DNA of 34,667 nt from Nitrospiraceae bacterium (lineage in GTDB: Bacteria > Nitrospirota > Nitrospiria > Nitrospirales > Nitrospiraceae), in the NCBI GenBank assembly GCA_919902665.1, contig CAKKRK010000238.1, positions 1-34,667 of the forward strand. The letters are read 5' to 3'. This document shows positions 17,524 through 26,040 of this stretch, piece after piece. Both the position numbers and the translations under genes were made by a program. The notes under the pieces were generated by a model. That model made no database searches, was not told the DNA's origin, and saw only the letters and a program-made list of their open reading frames with translations. How positions within the stretch are numbered: position 1 is the first letter of the stretch; each line of letters opens with the position of its first letter.

Positions 17524-18972
17524 TCAGTCTGAGGGATCAGTAGGTGGCTTGCTTGGAATCTGCTTCTGTCGAAGCAATTTGGTTAGGTAGGTCCGTTGCA
17601 GACCAAGTTCGGCTGCCGCTTTCGTTTGATTCCACCCGTTCCGGTTCAAGGCCGCCTCAAGGAGTTTCTGGCTATAGGCGTCCATACTCTTATGATAGGA
17701 GAAAAATAGTATGTCAGAAGTAGGCTCCTGATTTACTGGGGATGTGGCGATTCTTGACGTCGTTGGAGCAGTCAAAGCGAGGTGTTCTGGTCCAATCGTG
17801 TCGCCGGGGCATAGGATCAACGCACGAGTGAGGACGTTTTCTAGTTCACGCACGTTGCCTGGCCAGGAGTACTGATGCAGCGCTTGGAACGCGGCATCGC
17901 TGAGCGTCAGGCGTTTGCACGGACCCACATGACTGGGCCGGTTGAGGAAATGGTGGATCAGCGCAGAAAGATCTTCCATCCGTTCCCGGAGCGGCGGCAG
18001 GGTGAGAGGAATCACGGCAAGGCGAAAGTACAAGTCTTCGCGGAACGTGCCGTGATGAATCGCCTGTTTCAGATCTTTATTCGTGGCGGCGAGAAAACGC
18101 ACGTTGGCCCGTACTTCTTGCGTTCCACCGACACGGTAGAATGTCCGATCTTGCAGGACTCGCAAGAGATGGCTTTGCATGGTGAGGGGCATGTCGCCGA
18201 TCTCGTCAAGAAACAGCGTGCCTCCCTCGGCGATCTCGATTTTTCCGGGCTCCCGCTTGATGGCTCCGGTGAACGCACCCTTCTCGTGGCCAAAGAGCTC
18301 ATTCTCCAGTAGGTTCTCAGGGAAAGCAGCGCAATTGACGGCAATAAATGGTTTCGTGGAGCGAGGGCTCCACCGATGAATGGCGCGGGCGACGACTTCT
18401 TTCCCTGTCCCCGTTTCGCCGAGCAACAAGACGGTCACGGAGGAAGGCGCCGCCTGTTTGGCCACGGCCAGTTGTTCGCTCATTTTCTGGCTGGTCGAGA
18501 CGATCGGTTCGAACTGATCATCGACCTCCTTGCGGAGCGAATCGACGTGGCGGTGGAGGGCGACGGTGGCCAAGGCTTTGTTGATGACGACGGTGAGGTG
18601 GTCCGAGGTGAATGGCTTCGGCACAAAATCGAAGGCGCCGAGTTGCATAGCTTGTACAGCGAGTTCGATGGTTCCATATGCAGTCAGTATGACGATCAGC
18701 GGGGTTGTATAGGGGGGTGTCTGGGTTGCCTCCTCATCTGTTGGTTCACTCGGAACTGATGCCGCACTGACCTGCCGTAACACGTCAAGCCCGGAAATCT
18801 CTGGAATTTTCAAGTCCAGCAGGACAAGATCTGGTTCCTCTTCCCCAATCAAGCGCAAGGCATCTTTGCCGTTCGTCGCCGTTAGGGGCTCGTGTCCCAT
18901 AAAACTGACACGATTCTGCAAGCTCAGGAGGATATCGGGGTCGTCATCGACAACAAGAATTTTAGCGCGCAT
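17524..18972 (-). CDS. sigma-54-dependent response regulator (NtrC/AtoC type)
   Basis: 482 residues. The receiver has VVDDDPD and phospho-acceptor Asp53 (LVLLDLKIPE). The central AAA+ domain has Walker A GETGTGKE, the sigma-54 contact loop GAFTGA (in ELFGHEKGAFTGAIKRE), Walker B GGTLFLDEIGD and the arginine-finger region FRLAVIPLTLPPLRER. The C-terminal Fis-type helix-turn-helix reads NRNGWNQTKAAAELGLQRTYL. It should drive RNA polymerase-sigma-54 transcription after phosphorylation by the kinase encoded 74 bases upstream. It is the last gene of the TonB receptor-binding protein-kinase-regulator module. Confidence 0.93.
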   Translation of the reverse strand: MRAKILVVDDDPDILLSLQNRVSFMGHEPLTATNGKDALRLIGEEEPDLVLLDLKIPEISGLDVLRQVSAASVPSEPTDEEATQTPPYTTPLIVILTAYGTIELAVQAMQLGAFDFVPKPFTSDHLTVVINKALATVALHRHVDSLRKEVDDQFEPIVSTSQKMSEQLAVAKQAAPSSVTVLLLGETGTGKEVVARAIHRWSPRSTKPFIAVNCAAFPENLLENELFGHEKGAFTGAIKREPGKIEIAEGGTLFLDEIGDMPLTMQSHLLRVLQDRTFYRVGGTQEVRANVRFLAATNKDLKQAIHHGTFREDLYFRLAVIPLTLPPLRERMEDLSALIHHFLNRPSHVGPCKRLTLSDAAFQALHQYSWPGNVRELENVLTRALILCPGDTIGPEHLALTAPTTSRIATSPVNQEPTSDILFFSYHKSMDAYSQKLLEAALNRNGWNQTKAAAELGLQRTYLTKLLRQKQIPSKPPTDPSD

Positions 18973-19046
18973 CGTCTGTCGCTCCTTTCAAAATAGATAA
19001 CGTTGTGCCCTCATACGACTGGGACGCCACCGGCTGATTAGGTTGT

Positions 19047-21359
19047 TTAGCTCGGTTCATCCTGTGACCCAGCGAGTGGGAGCGTGAAATAAAAGCGTGA
19101 CCCGACCGCCGGTTGACTCTCTACCCAGATCTGTCCACGATGCATGGTGACGAGTGTCTTTGTAATCCAGAGGCCAAGTTGCGCACCCTGTGACGTGGGC
19201 ATCGCTGACGGCACCCTGGAAAACTCCTCGAAAATGTTCGGCAGGTAGGACGGGTCGATCCCGCAGCCTGAGTCGGCAATACACGTTTGTACGAAGCCTG
19301 GTGGCGACACGCAAAACTCCACCGTCACACGACCGCCAGCCGGGGTGAATTTAATCGCATTCCCGATGAGGTTCCACAGAATTTGTTCCAACTTGTCGTG
19401 ATCACCTTGGACCGGTGGAAGCGACTCGGCCGACGCCACGGTAAGGGTTACGGTTTTCTCGCCGGCCACCATCTGTAAGCTGTCAGCCGTGATCGTTGCG
19501 ATCTGGTGGATGCAGATGTCCTCTAAACGAAGCTGGACGCTTTCTGTATCGAGACGCGACCAATCGAGCAGTTGCACGATGATTCTCCCAAGGCGGGCGA
19601 CATTGTGTTGGATACGTGTGAGATAGGTATGTTGCAGTTCGGTCAGCGGCCCTGTCACGCCGTCCAACATATTTTCCGCAAAGCTGCGAATCGCCGTCAT
19701 GGGCGTTCGCAGCTCGTGTGAGACGACGGAGAGAAACGTTGACCGGTGCCGATCATGTTCCTGGAGCTGTGTGTTGGCGCGCGATAGTTCGTCGGTCCGT
19801 TGCTCGATACGCTCTTCCAGATGCTGCGTTAGCTTCGCTAGATCAGAGTAGGCCTTGGCATTGTCAATGGCGGCCGCCACATGGCCGGCGATCGTCAGCA
19901 GAATGTGGAGATCCTCCTCGCTGCATGGCTGTGCGCTTCGGCTGCCTGCCAGATAGCCGAGTATTTTGGCATGGCTTTGCAGCGGCACGCACGCGACTGA
20001 GCGCGTCTTAGAACGGCGCAGCAACTCAAGAACCGAGGGGTGCAAGCGTGGAGTGACGGCTTCAATATCGTGGATCAGCAATGGTTTGCCGTGAATGAGG
20101 AGATCGGCCGTGGTGCTGCCGTCATAAACTGGTACTTGCATGCGTCGTGCTGCATCCTCTATCTCCGGGGAAACTCCAATAATATGGGCGACGGAACAAC
20201 GGTTCTGTTCCGCACGGTAGAGTACGATCGCCATCTTAGAAAACCCTAGGTTTTCAGCGAGTAACTGGAGCACCGTGTCGAGCAGCTGATCCATGTCGAA
20301 CATGCTGGCGCTTGTGATCGCGGTGCTGGCCTGATGCACCGTGGTCAAGTGCATGACCTGTCGCCGGATCGTTTTGATATTCATCGAGATGGCTTGATTG
20401 CGATCATACAGAGACTGCATCATATCGTTGAACACATGTGTCAACTCACCAACCTCATCGTTGGTGGATATCATGAGCCGAACGGGTGCATTGTTTCCCT
20501 GTGCCAGTTCCCGAGCAGAGTTGGCGAGACTTCGTAGCGGCGTCGTAATACGCGAGGTCAATAGATGAGCACCAAGAATGCCTCCCGCGATGATGAGCAG
20601 CGTAAGGATCGAGACATTGCGGACAATGACCATCAGCGCTTCCTTGGCCTGGATGTCGGTGATCCCGATCCGCACCAGACCAACCACCGGAAAAATGCCG
20701 CTCGAGAGAGCGGAACTTGTTTTCTCTTCTAACTCGACCGAAAGTTTGGGCAGGGCAGTATCAGCCGAGGACTTCCGAAGGACAGGCATCACAAAGTCGA
20801 ATAGCGTTTCTTTCCTAACAAAAAATGGCAGGATCCAGTCCGAAGACTCATCCTGAGGAACCAATGTCTGTTCAGACGAGAGAACGAGCCTCGTTATAAG
20901 CGGAGCGGTCAGCGGAGCTTGGAGCAGCGATTCTGAGATTCGGTCGTCCGGGTAGATTGGTTGTTCTGAGGTTTTCGGGGAACGGCTCGACAGTTTGCGA
21001 GTTCGTTTGCTTTGTCGGTCCAGGATACGACCGTCGGAAGCGGTGATGGTCACGTAGACGACATGGTCGATGGCCATCAGGCTCTGCATGAATTGACCGA
21101 GTGTTGTGCGATCCTCCAGGACGACGCCGGCAATCCGAAAGTGTTCATTGTGCACGGTATTCGTTAATAAGATGGTTCCAAGTTCTTCCAGGTTATCGGT
21201 CATGGCCTGTCGTCTTGCTTCAATGAAATACCAACTCAAGGACGAACAGGTCATGATGAAGATGAGGCTGAAAAACACCACAAACTTTGTGCGTAGACCA
21301 ACGAAGCGAGCCGGCTTCCCTGGTGTGACCTCTTGTCGGTTTGGGTGTAGGGCTTCCAT
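19047..21359 (-). CDS. membrane sensor histidine kinase with HAMP and GAF domains
   Basis: 770 residues. The first transmembrane helix (VVFFSLIFIMTCSSLSWYF) is followed by a periplasmic sensor of about 200 residues, a second helix (ILTLLIIAGGILGAHLL) and a HAMP domain (RITTPLRSLANSARELAQGN). A GAF domain spans about residues 350-490 (QLLAENLGFSKMAIVLYRAE). A coiled coil precedes the HisKA domain with His548 (VVSHELRTPMTA). The ATPase domain has the N box NLIGNAIKFTP, G1 DSGCGID and a divergent G2 GAQLGLWITK. It starts ten bases after the binding-protein gene and precedes the sigma-54 regulator, its probable partner. The periplasmic part may read the state of that binding protein. Confidence 0.92.
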   Translation of the reverse strand: MEALHPNRQEVTPGKPARFVGLRTKFVVFFSLIFIMTCSSLSWYFIEARRQAMTDNLEELGTILLTNTVHNEHFRIAGVVLEDRTTLGQFMQSLMAIDHVVYVTITASDGRILDRQSKRTRKLSSRSPKTSEQPIYPDDRISESLLQAPLTAPLITRLVLSSEQTLVPQDESSDWILPFFVRKETLFDFVMPVLRKSSADTALPKLSVELEEKTSSALSSGIFPVVGLVRIGITDIQAKEALMVIVRNVSILTLLIIAGGILGAHLLTSRITTPLRSLANSARELAQGNNAPVRLMISTNDEVGELTHVFNDMMQSLYDRNQAISMNIKTIRRQVMHLTTVHQASTAITSASMFDMDQLLDTVLQLLAENLGFSKMAIVLYRAEQNRCSVAHIIGVSPEIEDAARRMQVPVYDGSTTADLLIHGKPLLIHDIEAVTPRLHPSVLELLRRSKTRSVACVPLQSHAKILGYLAGSRSAQPCSEEDLHILLTIAGHVAAAIDNAKAYSDLAKLTQHLEERIEQRTDELSRANTQLQEHDRHRSTFLSVVSHELRTPMTAIRSFAENMLDGVTGPLTELQHTYLTRIQHNVARLGRIIVQLLDWSRLDTESVQLRLEDICIHQIATITADSLQMVAGEKTVTLTVASAESLPPVQGDHDKLEQILWNLIGNAIKFTPAGGRVTVEFCVSPPGFVQTCIADSGCGIDPSYLPNIFEEFSRVPSAMPTSQGAQLGLWITKTLVTMHRGQIWVESQPAVGSRFYFTLPLAGSQDEPS

Positions 21360-21369
21360 TGTTGACCGC

Positions 21370-22338
21370 TCAGTACGTTTCGTCGATTAGACTGTCGAGT
21401 TCTTTTGGAATCGTAATGCCCAAATACCGCGCCGTCTTTTGATTCACCGTGATTCTGATCCGTTGAACAGAGATTGGCTTGAGCGGCAACTGTTGTTCGC
21501 CATTCACGATGCGCTTGGCCAAGAGACCGGCTTCTCGGCCGACGTCGCCGTAGTCGATCGACAGGCTGAGCAGGGCGCCAAGGCGAGTAAACTCGGAAGA
21601 AAAGCCGACGACGGGAACCTGCTTGGCCAGCGCCGATTCGAGAATAAAGCGGATCGATTCGTCCGTCAGGACGGTCGAGTCAGGAATGAGCCATAAGGCT
21701 TCTGATTCAGACAAGAGCGACCGAAATTGCTGTGGAACCTCTTTCTCATGCTCGACCGGAAACCCCTGCAAGAGAAACTCATAGGTAGGCGCCCGCGCTG
21801 CCGCCTCCTTCAACTTGGACGCAGACTTGTCGGGGTCGTACATCATGCCGATCCGGCGCAGGGTAGGGAGGAACGTGCGCATGATCTTGAACTGACGGTC
21901 CGTCTGAATTTCCAGGAGGACTCCGGTCATATTGTCAGCGGTGAGGCGATGTTTCAAGGGGTCGAGAATCATCATATACAGCACCGGGATGTCCACAATC
22001 TCCAGCTTGGCCGCCAGTGCCGCTTTGAGGCCGACCGCGACCACGAGCGCTGAGTCCGATGCCCGGAGTTTTCTGGCAAGTTGCTTTCCCCGTTCAAGAT
22101 CGCCCCGCAGGTCGTATTCGGTGTAGGTCGTTCCGCCCGGCGCCGTCGTCTTGAATCCTTCGATGGCTTCACTGTACGCTTTAAGGTCAGAGGATTTCAG
22201 GATGGCAATCTCGACGCCGGCAGCTCTCGCATGCACGGGGGCAATGCACCAGAGAGCAGTAAGCATGAGTGGCATCAACCAGAGGCATGCACCTTGCGCC
22301 CTTATCTGTTTCCGGCCTGTACAGGTAAGGAAGATCAT
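21370..22338 (-). CDS. ABC-type periplasmic substrate-binding protein (COG2984-like)
   Basis: 322 residues with a signal peptide (LWLMPLMLTALWCIAPVHARA). The mature protein follows the ABC_sub_bind/TrpX-like plan: VEIAILKSSDLKAYSEAIEGF, a two-lobed Rossmann-like alternation (DSALVVAVGLKAALAAK, VLYMMILDP, NMTGVLLEI, RRIGMMYDPDKS) and VPVVGFSSEFTRLGALLSLSIDYGDVGREA. There are no permease or ATPase genes beside it. It sits between a TonB receptor and a sensor kinase, so it may act as a periplasmic signal relay rather than a transporter subunit. That role is inference. Confidence 0.85.
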   Translation of the reverse strand: MIFLTCTGRKQIRAQGACLWLMPLMLTALWCIAPVHARAAGVEIAILKSSDLKAYSEAIEGFKTTAPGGTTYTEYDLRGDLERGKQLARKLRASDSALVVAVGLKAALAAKLEIVDIPVLYMMILDPLKHRLTADNMTGVLLEIQTDRQFKIMRTFLPTLRRIGMMYDPDKSASKLKEAAARAPTYEFLLQGFPVEHEKEVPQQFRSLLSESEALWLIPDSTVLTDESIRFILESALAKQVPVVGFSSEFTRLGALLSLSIDYGDVGREAGLLAKRIVNGEQQLPLKPISVQRIRITVNQKTARYLGITIPKELDSLIDETY

Positions 22339-22433
22339 GATCGCGTCGTCCGAGCAGAGCGCACAGGCTCTATGAGCAATGAATTAGTATGGCTTGACAA
22401 AGAGTTCAGCATCGTCGTACAGCTCTATCGAGA

Positions 22434-24455
22434 CTAGTACCGTAGCGTGAGCCAACCCATCACTCGGCTGCCGATCGTATCGCCTAAGGGATGTTCCTTG
22501 TGTGTGTCGTTCAATGAGTTAAACGCGGAAACTGCTACCTCGGCTTCGCGGCGATAGCCGGCCGCCGCTGCTTCCTGCCAGAACCGATAGGCCCCTCGCA
22601 GGTTCAGAAGTTCGTAACTCCCGACATACGGATTGGGCGGGACCACGCCGAAGGGCGAAAAAAACGAGAAGGCGGAAGAAAGCTGATACGTGGCCGAGCC
22701 GACCCAGTGATAGGCGATCTCTCCGCTGAGTCCGTTCTCCCACTGGGCTCGCAGGCCGGCGTTGTACTTGAACCGGGGCCCGGCACGCTGAGCAGTTCCC
22801 GTGAGCGTCTGGCCGATCTCCTGATAGGCAAAGTTGCCGAACCCGCTCAGCCACTTCGTCGCGAGGAATTCTATACCCGCCTCGCCTCCATAGATGTCGG
22901 CGACCCCACCAGCCTGGGGGATATCAGTACCACGGGAACCAAACGTGACCAAATCAGAGATATGATTATAAAAGAGCGCAGCGCGAGTCCTGAGCCGATG
23001 CTTCAGATACCAGCCTTGATACTCCATTTCATAGGAGACGATCTTCTCAGGACGGAGGCTCCCACTGCCTCGACTAAAGAACGGTGGTTGCGAAGGGATG
23101 AAGATAAGAGCCTCTGCATGGGTCTCAAAGAGCGTCGGGGGGCGGTAACCGATGGCCACCGTGGCACGGATAGTGTGATCAGGTAGAGGCGTGAATATGA
23201 AGGAACCTCGTGGGCTGATGGTCGGATTGATGAAGGTGTTGAGGTCATAGCGTACGCCGCCGACTGCTTGGAACATAGGTGAAGGTTTCCATTCACCCTG
23301 TACGTACAACCCCAGCCTATCCTCGGTTCGAAATCGATCAATAAAGTTCATTGACAGGGTGTTATGCCGGTAGTTGATCCCAGCGGTGAGACGCGCGGTG
23401 GCCCCCAACTCGATCCCCTGCTGGGCCTCGATATTGTACGTGTTGCCCCACGACGTCAGATCCGAATTGAAGTTTCGATCGGTGGAGCGCAAGAACGGGG
23501 CGAGCAGAGGATTCATCCGTTGGGGTCCGCTGAGGTCATAGCCGTTCCAGAAGGCCCGAATGAAAAAATTCGGCCGCTCATAGCCCGCATGGGCATAGCC
23601 CAGAGTTGGCACAGCAGTCTTTACCGCCGTGGCCACAATATGGCCATCGAAGTCATTCACATCCACGAGCCCGCCTGAGAACGAGAGCTTCGATTCTCCT
23701 CCCAGCGCATACTCTGTCTGCACATTGAATTTATTATCCTGATAGGCCAGCGCACTCCCATTACGCCACTGCTGGTTCTGGTCGTGACCATACGAGAGAC
23801 GTAAACCAAAGTTCTTATACCTATTGGCATACACGGCGGCACTGCTGATCGTGCCATAGGCGCCGCCCCCGAACTGCATCGTCGCGCCCTTCATCTCCTC
23901 TGGCGATTTTGTGATGATGTTGATGATCCCGTCGAAGGCGTTGAAGCCATAGAGGACGGAGGCCGGCCCCTTCTGAACCTCAATGCGTTTGATCTCCGGC
24001 AAGGTCACCGGGATCGCTTTCCAGTACACGCTCCCTTGCGCATCGACATAGATCGAGCGGCCATCGACCATGACCAACAGCTTGTTGCTGACCAGTTGGT
24101 TATTCCCCCGCATGCTCACATTGAAGTCGGCGCCCGTCACCTGCATGACGTCCAGACCGGGAATGCGGCGAAGCACCGTCGGCAGATCCACAGCGCCGGA
24201 ATGGCGGATGTCCTCGTCGGTGATCACGTACACGTTCGATGGCGCTTGAGAAATGGGCTGTTCGTGGCGAGAGGCGATGCTGACGGTTTCTTCTTCTTTG
24301 AGGAGGAGGAGTTCGTCGGGCATACTGTGATCGACTGGCGTACCCAATTTCTTCTGGTGATTTGCTGTTTGGGCGGTAACAGGCTCCAGCGGTAGTAGGA
24401 CGCTGGTTATCAACGCAAGGTAGGCAAGAGAGAGAATTGGCAGATATCGTACCAC
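22434..24455 (-). CDS. TonB-dependent outer-membrane receptor (resident copy)
   Basis: 673 residues from a GTG at 24455, supported by AAGGA five bases upstream. Signal peptide ILSLAYLALITSVLLPLEPVTAQ. A possible TonB box lies near EEETVSIAS. The plug follows: PSNVYVITDEDIRHSGA, DLPTVLRRIPGLDVMQVTG, MRGNNQ, PVTLPEIKRIEVQKGPASVLYG, FDGIINIITKSPEEM. The rest is barrel strands ending SRVMGWLTLRY with an aromatic terminus. It imports an unknown ligand using TonB energy. It heads the binding-protein, kinase, regulator module on the same strand. It is a clear paralogue of the receptor at 32157-34259 but has higher GC content. Confidence 0.93.
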   Translation of the reverse strand: MVRYLPILSLAYLALITSVLLPLEPVTAQTANHQKKLGTPVDHSMPDELLLLKEEETVSIASRHEQPISQAPSNVYVITDEDIRHSGAVDLPTVLRRIPGLDVMQVTGADFNVSMRGNNQLVSNKLLVMVDGRSIYVDAQGSVYWKAIPVTLPEIKRIEVQKGPASVLYGFNAFDGIINIITKSPEEMKGATMQFGGGAYGTISSAAVYANRYKNFGLRLSYGHDQNQQWRNGSALAYQDNKFNVQTEYALGGESKLSFSGGLVDVNDFDGHIVATAVKTAVPTLGYAHAGYERPNFFIRAFWNGYDLSGPQRMNPLLAPFLRSTDRNFNSDLTSWGNTYNIEAQQGIELGATARLTAGINYRHNTLSMNFIDRFRTEDRLGLYVQGEWKPSPMFQAVGGVRYDLNTFINPTISPRGSFIFTPLPDHTIRATVAIGYRPPTLFETHAEALIFIPSQPPFFSRGSGSLRPEKIVSYEMEYQGWYLKHRLRTRAALFYNHISDLVTFGSRGTDIPQAGGVADIYGGEAGIEFLATKWLSGFGNFAYQEIGQTLTGTAQRAGPRFKYNAGLRAQWENGLSGEIAYHWVGSATYQLSSAFSFFSPFGVVPPNPYVGSYELLNLRGAYRFWQEAAAAGYRREAEVAVSAFNSLNDTHKEHPLGDTIGSRVMGWLTLRY

Positions 24456-25150
24456 GCGAGTCCTTGGTAATTGAGTCTGCTATGAGAGAAGAATGCTCGT
24501 TTTATGCCGTGCAACGAGCGCATCATTTCGGGGGCTGGCACGAGAGGCTGGTGCCATTGTAGAGCCCACGGATCCCATGATTCTAAGACGATGGTAGAGC
24601 CGTATAACTGGGAGGCGAAAAAGAAAACTTGTGTGGAGTGGTCTGTCGCCTACGAGAGAGTCTGATCTAGTCGGGAAATGGCCACAGTTGACCATCAGAC
24701 CGTTTTCGATCAATCGGGCGAAAGTTCGATTTCTAGTCCCGTCAATGAGACAAGCCATTTTCAGGAGTGAAGTTGACATCATCAGTTCTTAAGTCATGTG
24801 GACTTTCTCTCCAGGGTGGTCAGTTAATAGGATGACATTTTCACCCATTTCCCTTTTGAAGGGGCTAGCTGATCCGTCTCAAAACACCAGGACGATCATT
24901 ATCAATTGGAGGCCATTCCTTAGCTCACCGATGTGTGGAAGCAAGTCGACATAGATGTCCTATTCAGCTAGTGAGCAATCCACATGCCATCTAAATAGTG
25001 CATCTGCCGAACTAGAATAAAACTGTACGATTTCAACCTATTCGGCGTTTGAGTCTATGTTGGGTGGTCAGCAATGGAGGCTTGTTGCCTGAATCCAAAA
25101 TGATTCTTGGTGAATCCTTTTGTAGTAACTATTGGTCGTAGTATACGGTC
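24456..25150. other. gap between the receptor module and the IS remnants
   Basis: About 700 bases with no supported gene. A 100-codon minus-strand frame at 24480-24782 has no ribosome site or family-like sequence. Promoter elements for the receptor at 24455 should lie here, but I cannot identify one with confidence. The composition becomes more AT-rich to the right, toward the island. Confidence 0.4.
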
Positions 25151-25764
25151 TGAGGTGGCTCCGCTTGTTTGGACAGAATCTTTCCGTTCATAAGTGACGC
25201 CTGGCCGTTGATACCTACGCGGCAGTGGGCCGTGCAGGCCGGTTGTCACAGTACACGCGATCGGGCGTGCGTCCGTCACGCGCGTGATGCGGCCTGATCT
25301 GATTCCAGAAGGTCATGTAGCGGGCAACCCTTCCTGGGTGTCGCGGACCGTCTCATAGGCATGGAGATAGACCTCCTCATATTTGAGACTCTGCCACAAC
25401 CGCTGGATAAAGACATTGTCCCGCCACCGTCTGGCTCCATCCATGCTGATCTGAATTCCATGAGTCCGCAGAAGCCCGGTGAATTCCTGGCTGGTGAACT
25501 GGCAGCCTTGATCCGTGTTGAAAATTTCTGGGGGACCATAGCGGGTGATAACCTCCAGCACCGCGTCCACACAGAAATCCGTGGTCAACGTATCGGAGAG
25601 CCGCCACGCCAACACCCGGCGACTCGCCCAGTCGAGGATCGCGCAGCGATAGACGAAGCCTCGTTCTCTTCATCGCCTCGCTTCTTTGGTTCATCACCCT
25701 GCGGTGGCGTTCGAGAAGCCAGGCTACCACTTATCATACTGCCCAATTTTCAGGAGCCCCCTCT
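25151..25764 (-). mobile_element. internally deleted IS3-family element remnant
   Basis: The left end reads TGAGGTGGCTCCGCTTGTTT and continues GGACAG. The right end, read inward on the opposite strand from about 25764, has GAGGGGGCTCC and ends GGGCAG after the same spacing. The two are imperfect terminal inverted repeats in the IS3 style (TG at the tip). Between them is only the C-terminal half of a transposase. At about 0.6 kb it is half the usual IS3 size, so it is a decayed deletion derivative. Its right end directly abuts the IS1595-type transposase fragment. Confidence 0.5.
25215..25669 (-). pseudogene. IS3-family OrfB transposase, truncated and frameshifted
   Basis: The minus-strand frame gives RGFVYRCAILDWASRRVLAW, then FCVDAVLEVITRYGPPEIFN and TDQGCQFTS, the second DDE block of the IS3 rve integrase core. 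It also has DGARRWRDNVFIQRLWQSLK with the catalytic Glu region. Near 25325 the frame shifts: the next part is found in another frame as YMTFWNQIRPHHARDGRTPD, the normal IS3 C-terminus. The N-terminal half including the first Asp is missing, and an in-frame stop lies just upstream. It cannot encode an active transposase. Confidence 0.8.
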
Positions 25765-25997
25765 AACAGCACACGGGCAATTACAGCAAAAGGATGGTTG
25801 CTCGTCCCACTAGAAATCACCTCAATGGCATTGAGGGTTTCTGGTCGTTTGCTACGCACATTTCATACAATTACCGAGGCGTGTCTACATATCACTTCCC
25901 GATGTATCTGAAGGAAATCAAGTATTGGTTCAACCACCGCAAGGAAAATCTCTTTAAGCTCTTCTTGCGGTGCTTCTTTGGTTACGTTTCGCCCTAA
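25765..25997 (+). pseudogene. IS1595-type (ISXO2-like) transposase, C-terminal fragment
   Basis: The frame from about 25767 encodes HTGNYSKR, then NHLNGIEGFWSFATHISYNY, RGVSTYHFPMYLKEIKYWFN and HRKENLFKLFLRCFFGYVSP, then a stop. NGIEGFWS, RGV, LKE and FNHR are the hallmark C-terminal motifs of IS1595/ISXO2 DDE transposases. A stop at 25764-25766 and the abutting IS3 remnant remove the N-terminal three quarters. An inverted related 3' end lies at 34619-34667. Confidence 0.8.
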
Positions 25998-26040
25998 TGA
26001 CTTTCCATAAAGCGGAGCAGAACCCGCATTCGTTCGCGTC

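Noticed and set aside
24480..24782. 100-codon minus-strand frame upstream of the resident receptor
   Set aside because: No ribosome site and no recognisable motif; it occupies the likely promoter region of the receptor.
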